Positions 1 to 7,685 are shown, numbered from the stretch's first letter. The stretch: DNA of 64,000 nt from Bacteroidales bacterium M8 (GCA_001689495.1 LUJS01000037.1:29952-93951), one strand, 5' to 3'. The notes: generated by a model from the sequence alone, not told the origin. Made by a program: numbers and translations.

Positions 1-57
1 CACGCCCGAATTGACGGTGAGGCCTGCAAAGTCTTCTGAGTTTTCGGGATGCTGCAT
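1..57 (-). CDS. meaB: N-terminal fragment, probable methylmalonyl-CoA mutase-associated GTPase MeaB
   Basis: Only the first 19 codons are inside the window; the gene runs off the left edge. The ATG at 57-55 lies 15 bp after the stop of the DUF1573 gene on the same strand, so the two look co-transcribed. The visible residues (MQHPENSEDF then AGLTVNSGV) resemble, from memory, the start of Bacteroidetes MeaB/ArgK GTPases, which begin with M-x-HPEN followed by GL-x-VN-x-G. MeaB protects and reloads adenosylcobalamin in methylmalonyl-CoA mutase. With so little sequence the identification is tentative; no GTPase motif is reached. Confidence 0.45.
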   Translation of the reverse strand, partial: MQHPENSEDFAGLTVNSGV

Positions 58-72
58 GGGGGATGGGTTGAT

Positions 73-1155
73 TTAAGGTTGTGTGACCTCGCCGACCACC
101 CTGACCATCGTCGAGGGGTGCGCGGGGTCGTTGGCAATGATGTTGATGCGTGCGTTGAGCAGTTCGGTGCGTCCGATCTTCGAGGGGTCTACCCTGACGG
201 TCACGGGCACCTTCTTGCCCGGCTTGACGCGGGTATCCTTGACCGTGACGTCGACCGCCGGGTCGCTGCACGATATGCGTCTGATTATCAGCGGCGACTT
301 GCCGAGATTCTGTATGTCGAACCTGTGCGTCGAGGGCTTGTCCGAGCGGCTCACCTTCTCGAGGTCTATCGCCGTGACCGAGGTGTCTATCAGCGGGGCC
401 TTGGCCCTGTCGGCGTCGGTGAGTTTGGAGAAGTCCTCGCTCACTATGGCCACGGTCTCAATGGTCATAGGTCTCTCGCCCTGCGCGCCCGTGGGCAGGA
501 AGGTGATCGAGTCGGTGACGATGCCCCACTCGCGGGTGGCGTCGGTGTGGAATATGGTCGAGAGTATGAACTGCTCGCCCGGGGCGACGGCCGCGGGTTG
601 CACTATCACGTTGATGTACTTGGGCTTGTAGAGCACCTGCGGACGTATGGTGTCCTTCGAGGCGTTATATCCCTCGACATACTGTCCGGGCGACGTGCCC
701 TTGGTTATCTTGCCGTAGGGGATGGTGCGCGTGCGCATCCTCACGGCCCCGGCATCTATGGGGAATCGCGAGCGCAGCGTGTTGCCCGAGCCTATGACGG
801 TGCCGCAGATGGTGAGGCGGGTGCGCACGGGGGCCGCCGAGCAGTCTACGGTAATCTGTTTCCTGAACTTGCCGGGACGCCCCTTGGGGTCGAATCCGAC
901 CCTGAGCCAGATGGTGTCGCCGGGATTGACCGGGTCGTTAGAGTATTCGGGCTTGGTGCAGCCGCAGTTGGCGCGGGCGCTGAGTATGGCCAGCGGCTCG
1001 GAGCCGGTGTTGATCAGCCCGAAATGGCAATAGACCACTCCCAGCTCCTCGTCAAAGGCGCCGAAGTCGTGGGTCTTTTCGGTCCACTCACCGTCGGCAC
1101 GCCCCGCGAGGGCCGACGACAGCAGCAGCAATATGGCTATGAATCGTTGAAACAT
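73..1155 (-). CDS. DUF1573 domain protein, secreted, 360 aa
   Basis: Exported protein of unknown function. An N-terminal signal peptide (residues 1 to about 20, hydrophobic AILLLLSSALA) is followed by a DUF1573 module at about 25-125 carrying the family hallmark NCGCTKPEY near residue 64. The rest appears to hold further immunoglobulin-like beta modules, ending with an ASPM/Hydin-type stretch (FDIQNLGKSPLIIRRISCSDP, in which a second Cys-containing turn is visible). DUF1573 proteins are common in Bacteroidetes envelopes, but their role is not established. A shorter DUF1573 gene lies 24 bp upstream on the same strand and the probable meaB follows downstream, so the three are likely one transcript from the promoter near 1619-1626. 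Confidence 0.85.
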   Translation of the reverse strand: MFQRFIAILLLLSSALAGRADGEWTEKTHDFGAFDEELGVVYCHFGLINTGSEPLAILSARANCGCTKPEYSNDPVNPGDTIWLRVGFDPKGRPGKFRKQITVDCSAAPVRTRLTICGTVIGSGNTLRSRFPIDAGAVRMRTRTIPYGKITKGTSPGQYVEGYNASKDTIRPQVLYKPKYINVIVQPAAVAPGEQFILSTIFHTDATREWGIVTDSITFLPTGAQGERPMTIETVAIVSEDFSKLTDADRAKAPLIDTSVTAIDLEKVSRSDKPSTHRFDIQNLGKSPLIIRRISCSDPAVDVTVKDTRVKPGKKVPVTVRVDPSKIGRTELLNARINIIANDPAHPSTMVRVVGEVTQP

Positions 1156-1179
1156 GACGTGATGTGTTGGCTATGCATC

Positions 1180-1557
1180 TCAGGGCACCACGACGCCCGA
1201 GAAGGTGAGTTTGATTCTCTTTTTCTGCGAGCTGGTCTGCACCTTGACCACCCTGTTGACCTCGCCGCGGAACGTGGCGGGGTTGAATCTGATGACTATC
1301 TCGCCCTTCTCGCCGGGGCGCACGGGCTTTTGCGGAAATTCGGGCTTGGTGCAGCCGCATCCGCCGTTGGTCACGGTGACGATGCCCACGGGCTCGTCGC
1401 CTGTGTTGGTGAACGGATAGCGCATCGTCACGGTGCCGTCCTTGGCCTTGACGGTGCCGAAGTCGGCCTTCTCGCTGTCAAACGAGATCTGCCCTTTGGC
1501 CAGAGCCGACAGCGCGCCGGCGGCCACGAGCAACAGAGACAGGAATATATGTCGCAT
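1180..1557 (-). CDS. DUF1573 domain protein, short secreted form, 125 aa
   Basis: The start is placed at the ATG at 1557-1555 because it opens directly onto a signal peptide (MRHIFLSLLLVAAGALSALA); the longer reading frame upstream adds a non-hydrophobic stretch and is unlikely. The mature part is a single DUF1573 domain with the conserved GGCGCTKPEFP turn and the FNP and GEV-x-R strands typical of the family. It is first in a leftward group with the 360-aa DUF1573 protein. Family membership is clear; the function is unknown, and a periplasmic or surface structural role is only a guess. Confidence 0.85.
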   Translation of the reverse strand: MRHIFLSLLLVAAGALSALAKGQISFDSEKADFGTVKAKDGTVTMRYPFTNTGDEPVGIVTVTNGGCGCTKPEFPQKPVRPGEKGEIVIRFNPATFRGEVNRVVKVQTSSQKKRIKLTFSGVVVP

Positions 1558-1618
1558 GATCAATAGTGGTTTGGGTATATAAGTGAATACAACAGGGCGG
1601 GTGCCGGGGTTCACTCTG

Positions 1619-1626
1619 CAAATATA
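1619..1626 (-). promoter_or_regulatory. Bacteroidetes -7 promoter element for the DUF1573 group
   Basis: Read on the minus strand this is TATATTTG, matching the TAnnTTTG consensus exactly. It lies about 60 bp upstream of the chosen DUF1573 start at 1557, immediately past the terminator of the upstream FKBP gene. Confidence 0.6.
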
Positions 1627-1671
1627 AAAAAAACTCCCCGAGTGGCCAAATCATTGTCGGCCACTCGGGGG
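1625..1671 (-). terminator. Rho-independent terminator after the FKBP lipoprotein gene
   Basis: A near-perfect hairpin (CCCCGAGTGGCC at 1636-1647 against GGCCACTCGGGG at 1659-1670, 11-nt loop) is followed on the minus strand by a run of eight or nine T. It closes the leftward FKBP cluster 30 bp after the stop codon. Confidence 0.88.
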
Positions 1672-1699
1672 AATTATTTGCTGTTCTGTAAGATGCGGC

Positions 1700-2614
1700 T
1701 TACTTGCCGGGCTCTACGTCGGTCACCTCTACATCAAAGATGAGGGTGGCGTTGGGGCCGATGCCGGCCTGAGGAGCGCCATCGGCGCCATAGGCGAGCT
1801 CACCGGGAATCATGAGCAGGTAGTGCGAGCCCTTCTTCATCATCGAGAGGCCCTCGCCGAAGCCGGGCACCACGTTGCGGGGGCTGAACTTGACACCCTT
1901 GTCGTTGCTGTCGAACACGGTGCCGTCTACGAGCTGGCCCTTGTACTTGACTGTGGCCTGTCCGTTCTGGCCCACGGGCTCGCCGGCGCCCTCGGTAATC
2001 ACCTTGTAGGCGAGACCCGATTCGGTGACTACGATCGAGGGATCCTTCTCCTTGGCCTCCTTGATGTAGGCTGCGCCCACCTCGCCGTTCTTCTTGGCCT
2101 CGGGCGAGTTCATCTTGGCCTCCTGCTCGGCGGCCTCCTGCTCCTCATAATATTCCATCATCTTCTGCTGGGCCTGCTGGGCGAGCTGCTGGAATACCAT
2201 CTGCGACTCGCGGAGCTCTTCCATGTTGACGGAGTCGGTCATGAATGCCTTGGCATAGGCCTCGTAGACCTTGGCGCGGTTCACCTCGATGCCCGACTGC
2301 TCGTAGCGCATCAGCTGGCCGGCAAGCTGCAGGCCGAACGACAGACCGGTCAGATAACCCTGCTGGGTCGAGTCGGTCATCACCACCTGCTTGATGCCGC
2401 GCAGGATGTCGTCCTTTTTCATCTTGGCCTTCTCCTCGTCGCCGAGCTGGGTGTTATAGTCTGACGACAGACGGTAGCCTTGGCTATAGCCGAGATAGGT
2501 CGAGAGTGAGTCGCCGAAGGCGCTGTCGCCGCCGGTCGACGATGTCTTGGAGCAGCTTGAAGTCACTCCGAGGATAGCTGCGGCAACACCGCAGGCCAAA
2601 ACAATCTTCTTCAT
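1700..2614 (-). CDS. FKBP-type peptidyl-prolyl cis-trans isomerase, lipoprotein, 304 aa
   Basis: Prolyl isomerase acting on folding proteins outside the cytoplasm. A lipoprotein signal ends in TSSC with the lipid-accepting Cys at about residue 21. Residues 30-170 form the helical FKBP_N dimerisation domain (repeated Q/E/A-rich helices, including a QQLAQQAQQKMMEYYEEQEA coil), and about 195-302 the FKBP_C catalytic domain with VKYKGQLVDGTVFDSN, the FSPRNVVPGFGEGLSMMKKG segment and the YG-x-DGAP loop. The architecture matches Mip/FkpA proteins. It is the third of three tandem leftward FKBP genes and is followed by a strong terminator. Confidence 0.93.
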   Translation of the reverse strand: MKKIVLACGVAAAILGVTSSCSKTSSTGGDSAFGDSLSTYLGYSQGYRLSSDYNTQLGDEEKAKMKKDDILRGIKQVVMTDSTQQGYLTGLSFGLQLAGQLMRYEQSGIEVNRAKVYEAYAKAFMTDSVNMEELRESQMVFQQLAQQAQQKMMEYYEEQEAAEQEAKMNSPEAKKNGEVGAAYIKEAKEKDPSIVVTESGLAYKVITEGAGEPVGQNGQATVKYKGQLVDGTVFDSNDKGVKFSPRNVVPGFGEGLSMMKKGSHYLLMIPGELAYGADGAPQAGIGPNATLIFDVEVTDVEPGK

Positions 2615-2654
2615 TGTTGTCTTTTTGTGTGTATGTGAGTTTTGTTAATGGTTA

Positions 2655-3446
2655 TCACTGTTGTCCCGAGGGCCTTATGCCCACGAGGTCTACCGTAAAG
2701 TCGAGCGCCGCGCCGCCGGGGATGACGCCGCGTATGCCGCGCTCGCCATAGCCCAGAGCCGAGGGTATCACCAGACGGTATCGTCCGCCGGGCTTCATCA
2801 TCTTGAGGCCCTCGGACATGCCGGGCACCACGCCGCTGACGGTCAGGTCGATGGGCTTTTCGGTCGAGTCGAACACCGATCCGTCGCTAAGACGCCCGGT
2901 ATAGGTGACGCTGACCGTGTCGCCGTCCTTGGGCATCGGGCCCTCGCCCTCGGTCAGCACCTGAAAGACCAGTCCCGACGGGGTTGTGACGGCGCCGGGC
3001 ACGGCGGCCTCGGTGGCGATGAACTGTGCCTGAGATTCGGCCGAGAACTCACGGGCCTCCTCGGGCGCTATCTGGCGGTCTATGAACGCCTGTGCCGACT
3101 CGGGGGTGAATCCCACCGAGCCGCCGCGCACCACGGTGACAAATGCCTTGGCCAGAGCCTCGGGGCTCACCTCGAGTCCCATCACCGATGCCTCGGCGAT
3201 GGAGCGCGATATGTTGGCGGCCATCATGGCGCCGCGCACATACTGTGCCTTTATGGAGTCTTCGGACTGGAAATTCTCTTCAAACCCCTTGGCAAACGCA
3301 TCGCGTTCGGCGGGCGAGAGGGCAGCGGTGTTTATGGCCGAGCCCCAGTATGTGGCAAGTGCCGAGGCCAGAGAGTCGGTCGGTTCGGCCGCCTGCGCCG
3401 ACATGCCCAGCGCGGCGGCCACGGAGAGGAGAATAAGACTGCGCAT
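2655..3446 (-). CDS. FKBP-type peptidyl-prolyl cis-trans isomerase, exported, 263 aa
   Basis: Second member of the FKBP tandem. A cleavable signal peptide (MRSLILLSVAAALGMSAQAA) lacks a lipobox, so the protein is probably periplasmic. Residues about 25-145 form an FKBP_N-like helical domain and about 160-258 a catalytic FKBP_C domain (VSVTYTGRLSDGSVFDS, GMSEGLKMMKPGGRYRLVIP, LGYGERG). The stretch IPGGAALDFTVDLVGI ends the domain normally. It starts 13 bp after the stop of the upstream cytoplasmic-type FKBP gene, so it is co-transcribed. It differs from its neighbours in lacking a lipid anchor, suggesting that the three paralogues are divided by location. Confidence 0.92.
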   Translation of the reverse strand: MRSLILLSVAAALGMSAQAAEPTDSLASALATYWGSAINTAALSPAERDAFAKGFEENFQSEDSIKAQYVRGAMMAANISRSIAEASVMGLEVSPEALAKAFVTVVRGGSVGFTPESAQAFIDRQIAPEEAREFSAESQAQFIATEAAVPGAVTTPSGLVFQVLTEGEGPMPKDGDTVSVTYTGRLSDGSVFDSTEKPIDLTVSGVVPGMSEGLKMMKPGGRYRLVIPSALGYGERGIRGVIPGGAALDFTVDLVGIRPSGQQ

Positions 3447-3459
3447 GGCCTGAGGGGTA

Positions 3460-4077
3460 TCAGAGTACGCGGAGCAGCTCGACGTCGAAGATCAGGGTCG
3501 AGTTGGGGCCGATGGGGCCTGCGCCCTGCGGGCCGTATGCCAGCTGCGAGGGGATGAAAAGACGCCACTTCGAGCCTGCCTTCATCAGCTGCAGGGCCTC
3601 GACCCATCCTGGTATCACCTGTGTAACGCCGAACGTGGCGGGAGCGCCGCGGTCTACCGAGCTGTCAAACACGGTGCCGTCGATGAGCTTGCCTGTATAG
3701 TGAACTTCGACACGATCAGTCGACTTGGGCATGGGGCCGTCGCCCTCGGTTATCACCTCATACTGGAGGCCCGAGGGGAGGGTCTTCACCTCGACGCGCT
3801 TGCCGTTCTCTTCGAGATACTTCTTGCCGGCAGCCTCGTTGATCTCGCCCATCTTGGCGGCCTCGGCCTGCTGCTTGGCCTCGAGAGCGGTGAAATATTT
3901 CTGTATCTCGGCCTTTGCCTCGTCATAGCTCATCTTGGGCTCCGAGCCGTAGAACACGGATGCCACGCCGTCGGCAAAGTCCTGCACGTAGATTTTATCT
4001 ATCCCGCTCGCACGGAAGTTCTGGCCCATGCTCAGACCAAGAGCATAGCTGATACGGTCAAGTTCTTTCTGTTCCAT
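3460..4077 (-). CDS. FKBP-type peptidyl-prolyl cis-trans isomerase, FklB-like, 205 aa
   Basis: First gene of the FKBP tandem. It has no signal peptide and begins directly with the FKBP_N motif (MEQKELDRISYALGLSMGQN), so it is probably cytoplasmic, similar to E. coli FklB. The catalytic domain spans about 105-204 and keeps VEVHYTGKLIDGTVFDSS, VIPGWVEALQLMKAGSKW, and AYGPQGAGPIGPNSTLIFDV. The FKBP_N to FKBP_C linker is charged and helical. A consensus -7 element lies at 4137-4144, about 60 bp upstream. Confidence 0.93.
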   Translation of the reverse strand: MEQKELDRISYALGLSMGQNFRASGIDKIYVQDFADGVASVFYGSEPKMSYDEAKAEIQKYFTALEAKQQAEAAKMGEINEAAGKKYLEENGKRVEVKTLPSGLQYEVITEGDGPMPKSTDRVEVHYTGKLIDGTVFDSSVDRGAPATFGVTQVIPGWVEALQLMKAGSKWRLFIPSQLAYGPQGAGPIGPNSTLIFDVELLRVL

Positions 4078-4136
4078 AATAGAATAGTTGTTAGTGTTGT
4101 TTGGTATGTTGCGGAGAGCGGGGGAGATTCAACTTG

Positions 4137-4144
4137 CAAAGTTA
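4137..4144 (-). promoter_or_regulatory. -7 promoter element for the FKBP cluster
   Basis: On the minus strand this is TAACTTTG, an exact TAnnTTTG match, about 60 bp before the first FKBP start. The upstream side is very AT-rich; no clear TTTG -33 box is seen. Confidence 0.65.
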
Positions 4145-4254
4145 GGAGATTTTCGCGATGTATTTCACTTAATTTAATTAAAAAACTTAAAAAGTCGCAC
4201 TCCTCCCTTAAATGTCAACACCTTACACCCCAAACAAGTTCATAAAAACCCGAT

Positions 4255-4415
4255 AGGCCCGGAGGGCCGACGTAATCGTTAGCCCCGGGTGACCATCGGG
4301 AACCCGCGGGGGCCGGGTGACCGACACGCCTCCCCCACAGGCCCGGAGGGCCGTCGTCATCGTTAGCCCCGGGTGACCATCGGGAACCCGCGGCCGTCGT
4401 CATCGTTGCATATCG
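4255..4415. repeat. REP-like palindromic repeats, left flank of the transposase
   Basis: Two 55-bp direct copies (4255-4309 and 4339-4393) each contain a small hairpin (GGCCCGGAGGGCC), a spacer ending ATCGTTAG, then CCCCGGGTGACCATCGGG and AACCCGCGG. A third partial copy (GCCGTCGTCATCGTT) runs into the 3' end of the transposase gene and overlaps its stop codon. The same unit occurs inverted on the other side of the gene at 4910-5047. Confidence 0.85.
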
Positions 4416-4846
4416 CGCGGATCATATTCAAGATTCGCACTCCGGCATAGTGACTGCAATTCGTCATTCAGGCAACTTGCCCTATGATGCACTTTTTGTC
4501 CGTTAATATATTCAATCACCGCCATCTTGACATCGGGCGATATTGAACTTGCATAATATCCTTCAGACCAACCTTTGAAGTCGGGCAATCTCTCGTCCAG
4601 ACGCATCCATCCGCTGCTTTTGGCCTTGACGTGACGGACAAAATCGGCCAATGCTATTCGGGGGCTTAGGTTTACGAGAAGATGTATGTGGTCTTCCATC
4701 CCTCCGATGCGGAGCAGATGGGAATCCTTTTCCTTGATGCAACTCCAGATAAATGTGTAGACGTCCCTCTCGACGGATTGCGGTATGGTTTTCTGCCGAT
4801 ATTTGGTGCTGAAAACGATGTGATAGAGAGATGTGGTTTTGCTCAT
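4400..4846 (-). mobile_element. tnpA: IS200/IS605-type Y1 transposase, REP-associated (RAYT-like), 148 aa
   Basis: Single-strand transposase of the HUH/Y1 family. The HUH motif is HIH at residues 53-55 (MEDHIHLLVNL) and the catalytic tyrosine is Y113 in the YxxxQ motif YINGQ (113-117), followed by KVHH. The N-terminal strand YHIVFSTKYR is typical of the Y1_Tnp fold, and the full length agrees with IS200-type TnpA. There is no tnpB beside it. Instead, GC-rich palindromic repeats sit on both sides in inverted orientation, the hallmark of REP-associated tyrosine transposases rather than of a classic IS200. The gene looks intact. Whether it still moves DNA cannot be told. Confidence 0.88.
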
Positions 4847-4909
4847 GGCATTGTTTGATTTGCATTACATCGCCTCTCCGAGGCTCAATTAAACATATCA
4901 TTTCCCCGC

Positions 4910-5085
4910 CCCCGGGTTCCCGATGGTCACCCGGGGCTGACGATTACGACGGCCCTGCGGGCCTTGCGGGCCTATTGGCCATATCACTACCTACCCTTGC
5001 CGCCGGGGGACTAACGATTACGACGGCCCTGCGGGCCTTGCGGGCCTATCGGCCCGCAGGGGCAATCTATTAGACCTATCGGCCC
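4910..5085. repeat. REP-like palindromic repeats, right flank of the transposase (inverted)
   Basis: An almost complete inverted copy of the left unit lies at about 4910-4964 (CCCGGGTTCCCGATGGTCAC then CCGGGGCTGACGATTACGAC). A second, partial inverted copy is at about 5003-5047 (GACTAACGATTACGACGGCC). Both end in GGCCCTGCGGGCC-type mini-palindromes, and further degenerate GGCCTATCGGCC and GGCCCTATTGG pieces continue to about 5092, next to the stop of the LD-carboxypeptidase gene. Confidence 0.8.
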
Positions 5086-5097
5086 TATTGGTCCTAC

Positions 5098-6000
5098 TTA
5101 CCCTTGCCGCAGGTGGGCGGTGTCGGGAGTGACGGTGAGGGTGGCGGTCGACGAGCAGAGCATGGGGATGTTGTGGTCGACGTGGCCGATGGGGACGCCA
5201 AAGGCGATGGGGTAGTCGTAGTCTTGGGTGATGCGGGCTATCATGGCCTCCATGGATTCGTTGTCGCGGTCGGGGGTGTAGTCGGTGAATCGGCCCACCA
5301 CGAGGCCGGCCAACTGTCCGAGCACACCGTTGAGACGGAGGGTGTAGAGCATACGCTCGACCTTATATATAGGTTCGGCTATGTCCTCGATGAAGAGTAT
5401 CGACCCGGGACGGAACGGAGAGTAGGGGGTGGAGACCAGTCCGGCGGTAACGGCGAGGTTGCCGCCGAGCAGGGGGCCGGTGGCGGTGCCGGGGCGGTTG
5501 AGGCGATGGCCCGGCAGACGCACGTCGGGGTTGCGCCCCTCGAGCAGGTCGAACAGGCGCAGGGTGTCGGCGTCGCGCCCCTTGTATTTTGCGATGTGCT
5601 TGCACATGGGGGCGTGGATGCTCTGGATGCCGTTGGCGCTCATCAGCGCGTGCAGGGCCGAGATGTCAGAGTAGCCGACTATCCATTTGGGGTCGTCGCG
5701 CAGGGGCAGTCGGCCCAGTTGCTCGAGCAGGTGCACGGCGCCATAGCCGCCGCGGGCGCAGATGATGGCGCGGGTGTCGGGGTCGAGCAGGGCGGTCTCG
5801 AGGTCGGCATAGCGGGCCTCGTCGGTGCCGGCATACGTGCCATGGCGGTCGAAGGTGTGCTCGCCGGCATAGACGACCCAGCCGTGGTCGGCCAGCACGG
5901 GCATGGCCTCGTAGACGGTCTGCGGCCTGATGATGCCCGCGGGCGAGAGTATGGCCACCCTGTCGCCGCGCACGAGGGGACGTGGTTTGAGAATTTCCAT
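5098..6000 (-). CDS. ldcA: LD-carboxypeptidase, peptidase family S66, 300 aa
   Basis: Cleaves the L-Lys/DAP-D-Ala bond of peptidoglycan tetrapeptides during murein recycling. The nucleophile is S111 in GYSDISAL; the Glu of the catalytic set is E205 in FIEDIAEP and the His is H273 in GVPIGHVDHN, all in family order and spacing. ARGGYG at 82-87 and LLGGNLAV at 177-184 are the other S66 landmarks. There is no signal peptide, consistent with a cytoplasmic recycling enzyme. It lies 16 bp downstream of a radical SAM gene and is probably co-transcribed with it from the promoter at 6803-6834. Confidence 0.93.
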   Translation of the reverse strand: MEILKPRPLVRGDRVAILSPAGIIRPQTVYEAMPVLADHGWVVYAGEHTFDRHGTYAGTDEARYADLETALLDPDTRAIICARGGYGAVHLLEQLGRLPLRDDPKWIVGYSDISALHALMSANGIQSIHAPMCKHIAKYKGRDADTLRLFDLLEGRNPDVRLPGHRLNRPGTATGPLLGGNLAVTAGLVSTPYSPFRPGSILFIEDIAEPIYKVERMLYTLRLNGVLGQLAGLVVGRFTDYTPDRDNESMEAMIARITQDYDYPIAFGVPIGHVDHNIPMLCSSTATLTVTPDTAHLRQG

Positions 6001-6016
6001 TGTTCGGAGTCTGTGG

Positions 6017-6796
6017 TTATGCGGTCACGACCTTGACGCCCGACTCGGCCTCGATGCGGGCGGCGATGGCGTCGAGCTCGTCGCGCTCCACCTTGACCAG
6101 ATGTTCGGCGGGTGTCTTGCGGTCTATCGAATAGAGCATCACCTCGCGGGGCTTGATCCTGCGGTATGCCGCGATGAGGGCGTCGACCTCGGCGGGTGTG
6201 GTGTTGTCGATGGCGACACCCTCGTGCTCGCCGCGCACGAGCAGGGTCTGCACGATGCACTGACCCGAGAACTGACAGAGGCCGTCGATGATTTTTTCGG
6301 AGGTGAGGTGGGGTAGGGTAGGGCGGTCAAGCGCCAGCATGGTGGAGGTGACGGCCGAGTCGAGCTTGAGGATGTTGTTGTCGACACGGCGCAGGGCGTC
6401 GGCCACCTCGGGGGTGAAGATGCGGGTCGAATTGCTGAGCACGCTCACCTTGGCCTCGGGATAATATTTGTTCCTGAGGCGGAGGGTGTCGTCGATGACT
6501 CCCGGAAAGTCGGGGTGCAGCGTGGGCTCGCCGTTGCCCGAGAAGGTGATGACGTCGAGCGGCTCGCCGGCGTCGTGCATGGCGCGCAGCTTGTCGCCGA
6601 GCAGGCGGGCCACCTCGGCCCGCGGGGCGAATCCGGTTGTGCCGGGGCCCTGTGCGTTGAAACCGGCCTCGCAATAGAGGCAGTCGAATGTGCATACCTT
6701 GCCGTCGTTGGGCGTGAGGTTGACCCCCAGCGACACGCCCAGACGGCGTGAGTGGATGGGGCCGAAGATGGTTGAATGGAACAGTACTCGTTGCAT
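6017..6796 (-). CDS. Radical SAM protein, 259 aa
   Basis: Iron-sulfur enzyme using S-adenosylmethionine; its substrate is unknown. The cluster motif is CX3CX2C at C35, C39 and C42 (CTFDCLYCEAG). GNGEPTLHPDFP is the glycine-rich/SAM-binding segment, and the start IFGPIHSRRLGVSLGVNL is characteristic of a widespread family (pfam Radical_SAM with the FGPVxSRRLG signature). The start is set at 6796 because the family begins there; the reading frame extends upstream only as antisense of the divergent DUF4254 gene. The promoter -7 box ends only six bases before the ATG, so the mRNA should be almost leaderless. Confidence 0.9.
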   Translation of the reverse strand: MQRVLFHSTIFGPIHSRRLGVSLGVNLTPNDGKVCTFDCLYCEAGFNAQGPGTTGFAPRAEVARLLGDKLRAMHDAGEPLDVITFSGNGEPTLHPDFPGVIDDTLRLRNKYYPEAKVSVLSNSTRIFTPEVADALRRVDNNILKLDSAVTSTMLALDRPTLPHLTSEKIIDGLCQFSGQCIVQTLLVRGEHEGVAIDNTTPAEVDALIAAYRRIKPREVMLYSIDRKTPAEHLVKVERDELDAIAARIEAESGVKVVTA

Positions 6797-6802
6797 AGAG
6801 TG

Positions 6803-6834
6803 CAAAATTAACGATTTTAGTTTGCTTATTGCAA
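6803..6834 (-). promoter_or_regulatory. Promoter for the radical SAM/ldcA operon
   Basis: Minus-strand -7 element TAATTTTG (6810-6803) with a TTG/TTTG at about 6834-6832, 21 bp apart. Only six bases separate the box from the ATG at 6796, so transcription should begin at or just before the start codon. Confidence 0.7.
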
Positions 6835-6852
6835 AAACTTTTGCCATATTTG
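6821..6852 (+). promoter_or_regulatory. Divergent promoter for the DUF4254 gene
   Basis: TTTG at 6821-6824, 20 bp, then CATATTTG at 6845-6852, a one-mismatch version of TAnnTTTG. The DUF4254 ATG follows 31 bp later. This promoter interleaves with the leftward radical SAM promoter. Confidence 0.6.
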
Positions 6853-6883
6853 CAAGAGTATAACAAATCAGAACACATATACA

Positions 6884-7486
6884 ATGAAGACAGCCCGCGA
6901 ATTTTTTGACATATTCATGGACACGACCAAGGCCTACCATGAAACCGACCACGTCGACGCCACATACGCCAATCCCTATCCCGCGGGGAGCATCGAGGCC
7001 GTAATGGCGGCCAAGAACTGGATCGACGCCGTGCAGTGGCACCTCGAGGACATAATCCGCGACCCCAACATCGACCCGGTGGAGGCACTGGCGCTGAAAC
7101 GCCGCATCGACCGCTCTAATCAGGACCGCACCGACATGGTCGAGGAGATAGACACCTTCTATCGCGAGAGGTTCGCGGACGTGACTCCGGCGGCCGACGC
7201 CACCATCAACACCGAGTCGCCGGCTTGGGCCATAGACCGCCTGTCCATCCTCGCGCTCAAGATATATCACATGGCCGTCGAGGTGGCTCGCCCCGATGCG
7301 TCGCCCGAGCACAAGGCTAAATGCGAGGCCAAGCTGAACATCCTGCTCCAGCAGCGCGACGACCTCACCGCCGCCATCGACACCCTGCTCGACGACATCG
7401 CCGCCGGACGCAAATACATGAAGGTCTATCGCCAGATGAAGATGTATAACGACCCGGCCACGAATCCGGTGCTCTATAAGAAGTAA
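6884..7486 (+). CDS. DUF4254 domain protein, 200 aa
   Basis: Conserved Bacteroidetes protein of unknown function. The whole length matches the DUF4254 family as I know it, including the highly conserved blocks VQWHLEDIIRDP (about 50-61), ALKRRIDRSNQDRTD (about 68-82), INTESPAWAIDRLSILALKI and the C-terminal GRKYMKVYRQMKMYNDP. It is predicted all-helical with no signal peptide or membrane segment, hence cytoplasmic. In related genomes it is often near LPS heptosyltransferase genes, but no such gene is adjacent here. A structured terminator follows. Confidence 0.9.
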   Translation: MKTAREFFDIFMDTTKAYHETDHVDATYANPYPAGSIEAVMAAKNWIDAVQWHLEDIIRDPNIDPVEALALKRRIDRSNQDRTDMVEEIDTFYRERFADVTPAADATINTESPAWAIDRLSILALKIYHMAVEVARPDASPEHKAKCEAKLNILLQQRDDLTAAIDTLLDDIAAGRKYMKVYRQMKMYNDPATNPVLYKK

Positions 7487-7554
7487 CCGAGACCGCCCGA
7501 GAGTCGAAAATTTGCGGGCATCCGTCCGCAAGTTTGAAAATATTCAATTCTCAG

Positions 7555-7618
7555 AGCCTTAAAATTCGCGTAATTCATTGTACATCACGGAATTAACCGA
7601 ATTTTGAGGCTTTCTGTT
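7555..7618 (+). terminator. Long hairpin terminator after the DUF4254 gene
   Basis: AGCCTTAAAATTCG (7555-7568) pairs with CGAATTTTGAGGCT (7598-7611) with one mismatch; inside, TAATTC pairs with GAATTA. A T-rich tail (TTCTGTTTTT) follows. A smaller hairpin precedes it (TTTGCGG at 7511-7517 with CCGCAA at 7525-7530). Confidence 0.7.
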
Positions 7619-7648
7619 TTTCGGCCGGAAAAATCGGACTCGGCTATT

Positions 7649-7680
7649 TTTGCCAAAATTTGATTTTTTCATTAACTTTG
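7649..7680 (+). promoter_or_regulatory. Promoter of ybeY giving a leaderless transcript
   Basis: TTTG at 7649-7652, exactly 20 bp, then TAACTTTG at 7673-7680: a full consensus promoter. The ybeY ATG begins at 7686, five bases after the -7 box. This rules out the upstream in-frame ATG at 7650, which lies inside the promoter. Confidence 0.75.
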
Positions 7681-7685
7681 CTGAC

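Noticed and set aside
49..1566. Long plus-strand frame of 505 codons over the DUF1573 genes
   Set aside because: It is antisense to two clear DUF1573 proteins with signal peptides and conserved CGCTKP motifs; the Arg/Gly/His-rich product is typical of a shadow frame in GC-rich DNA.
4400..4846. Complete IS605-type element with tnpB
   Set aside because: No tnpB-like frame is present within the repeats on either side; only the Y1 transposase gene is found.
6797..7531. N-terminal extension of the radical SAM frame
   Set aside because: The extra 245 codons lie antisense to the DUF4254 gene and upstream of the promoter; the family start is at 6796.
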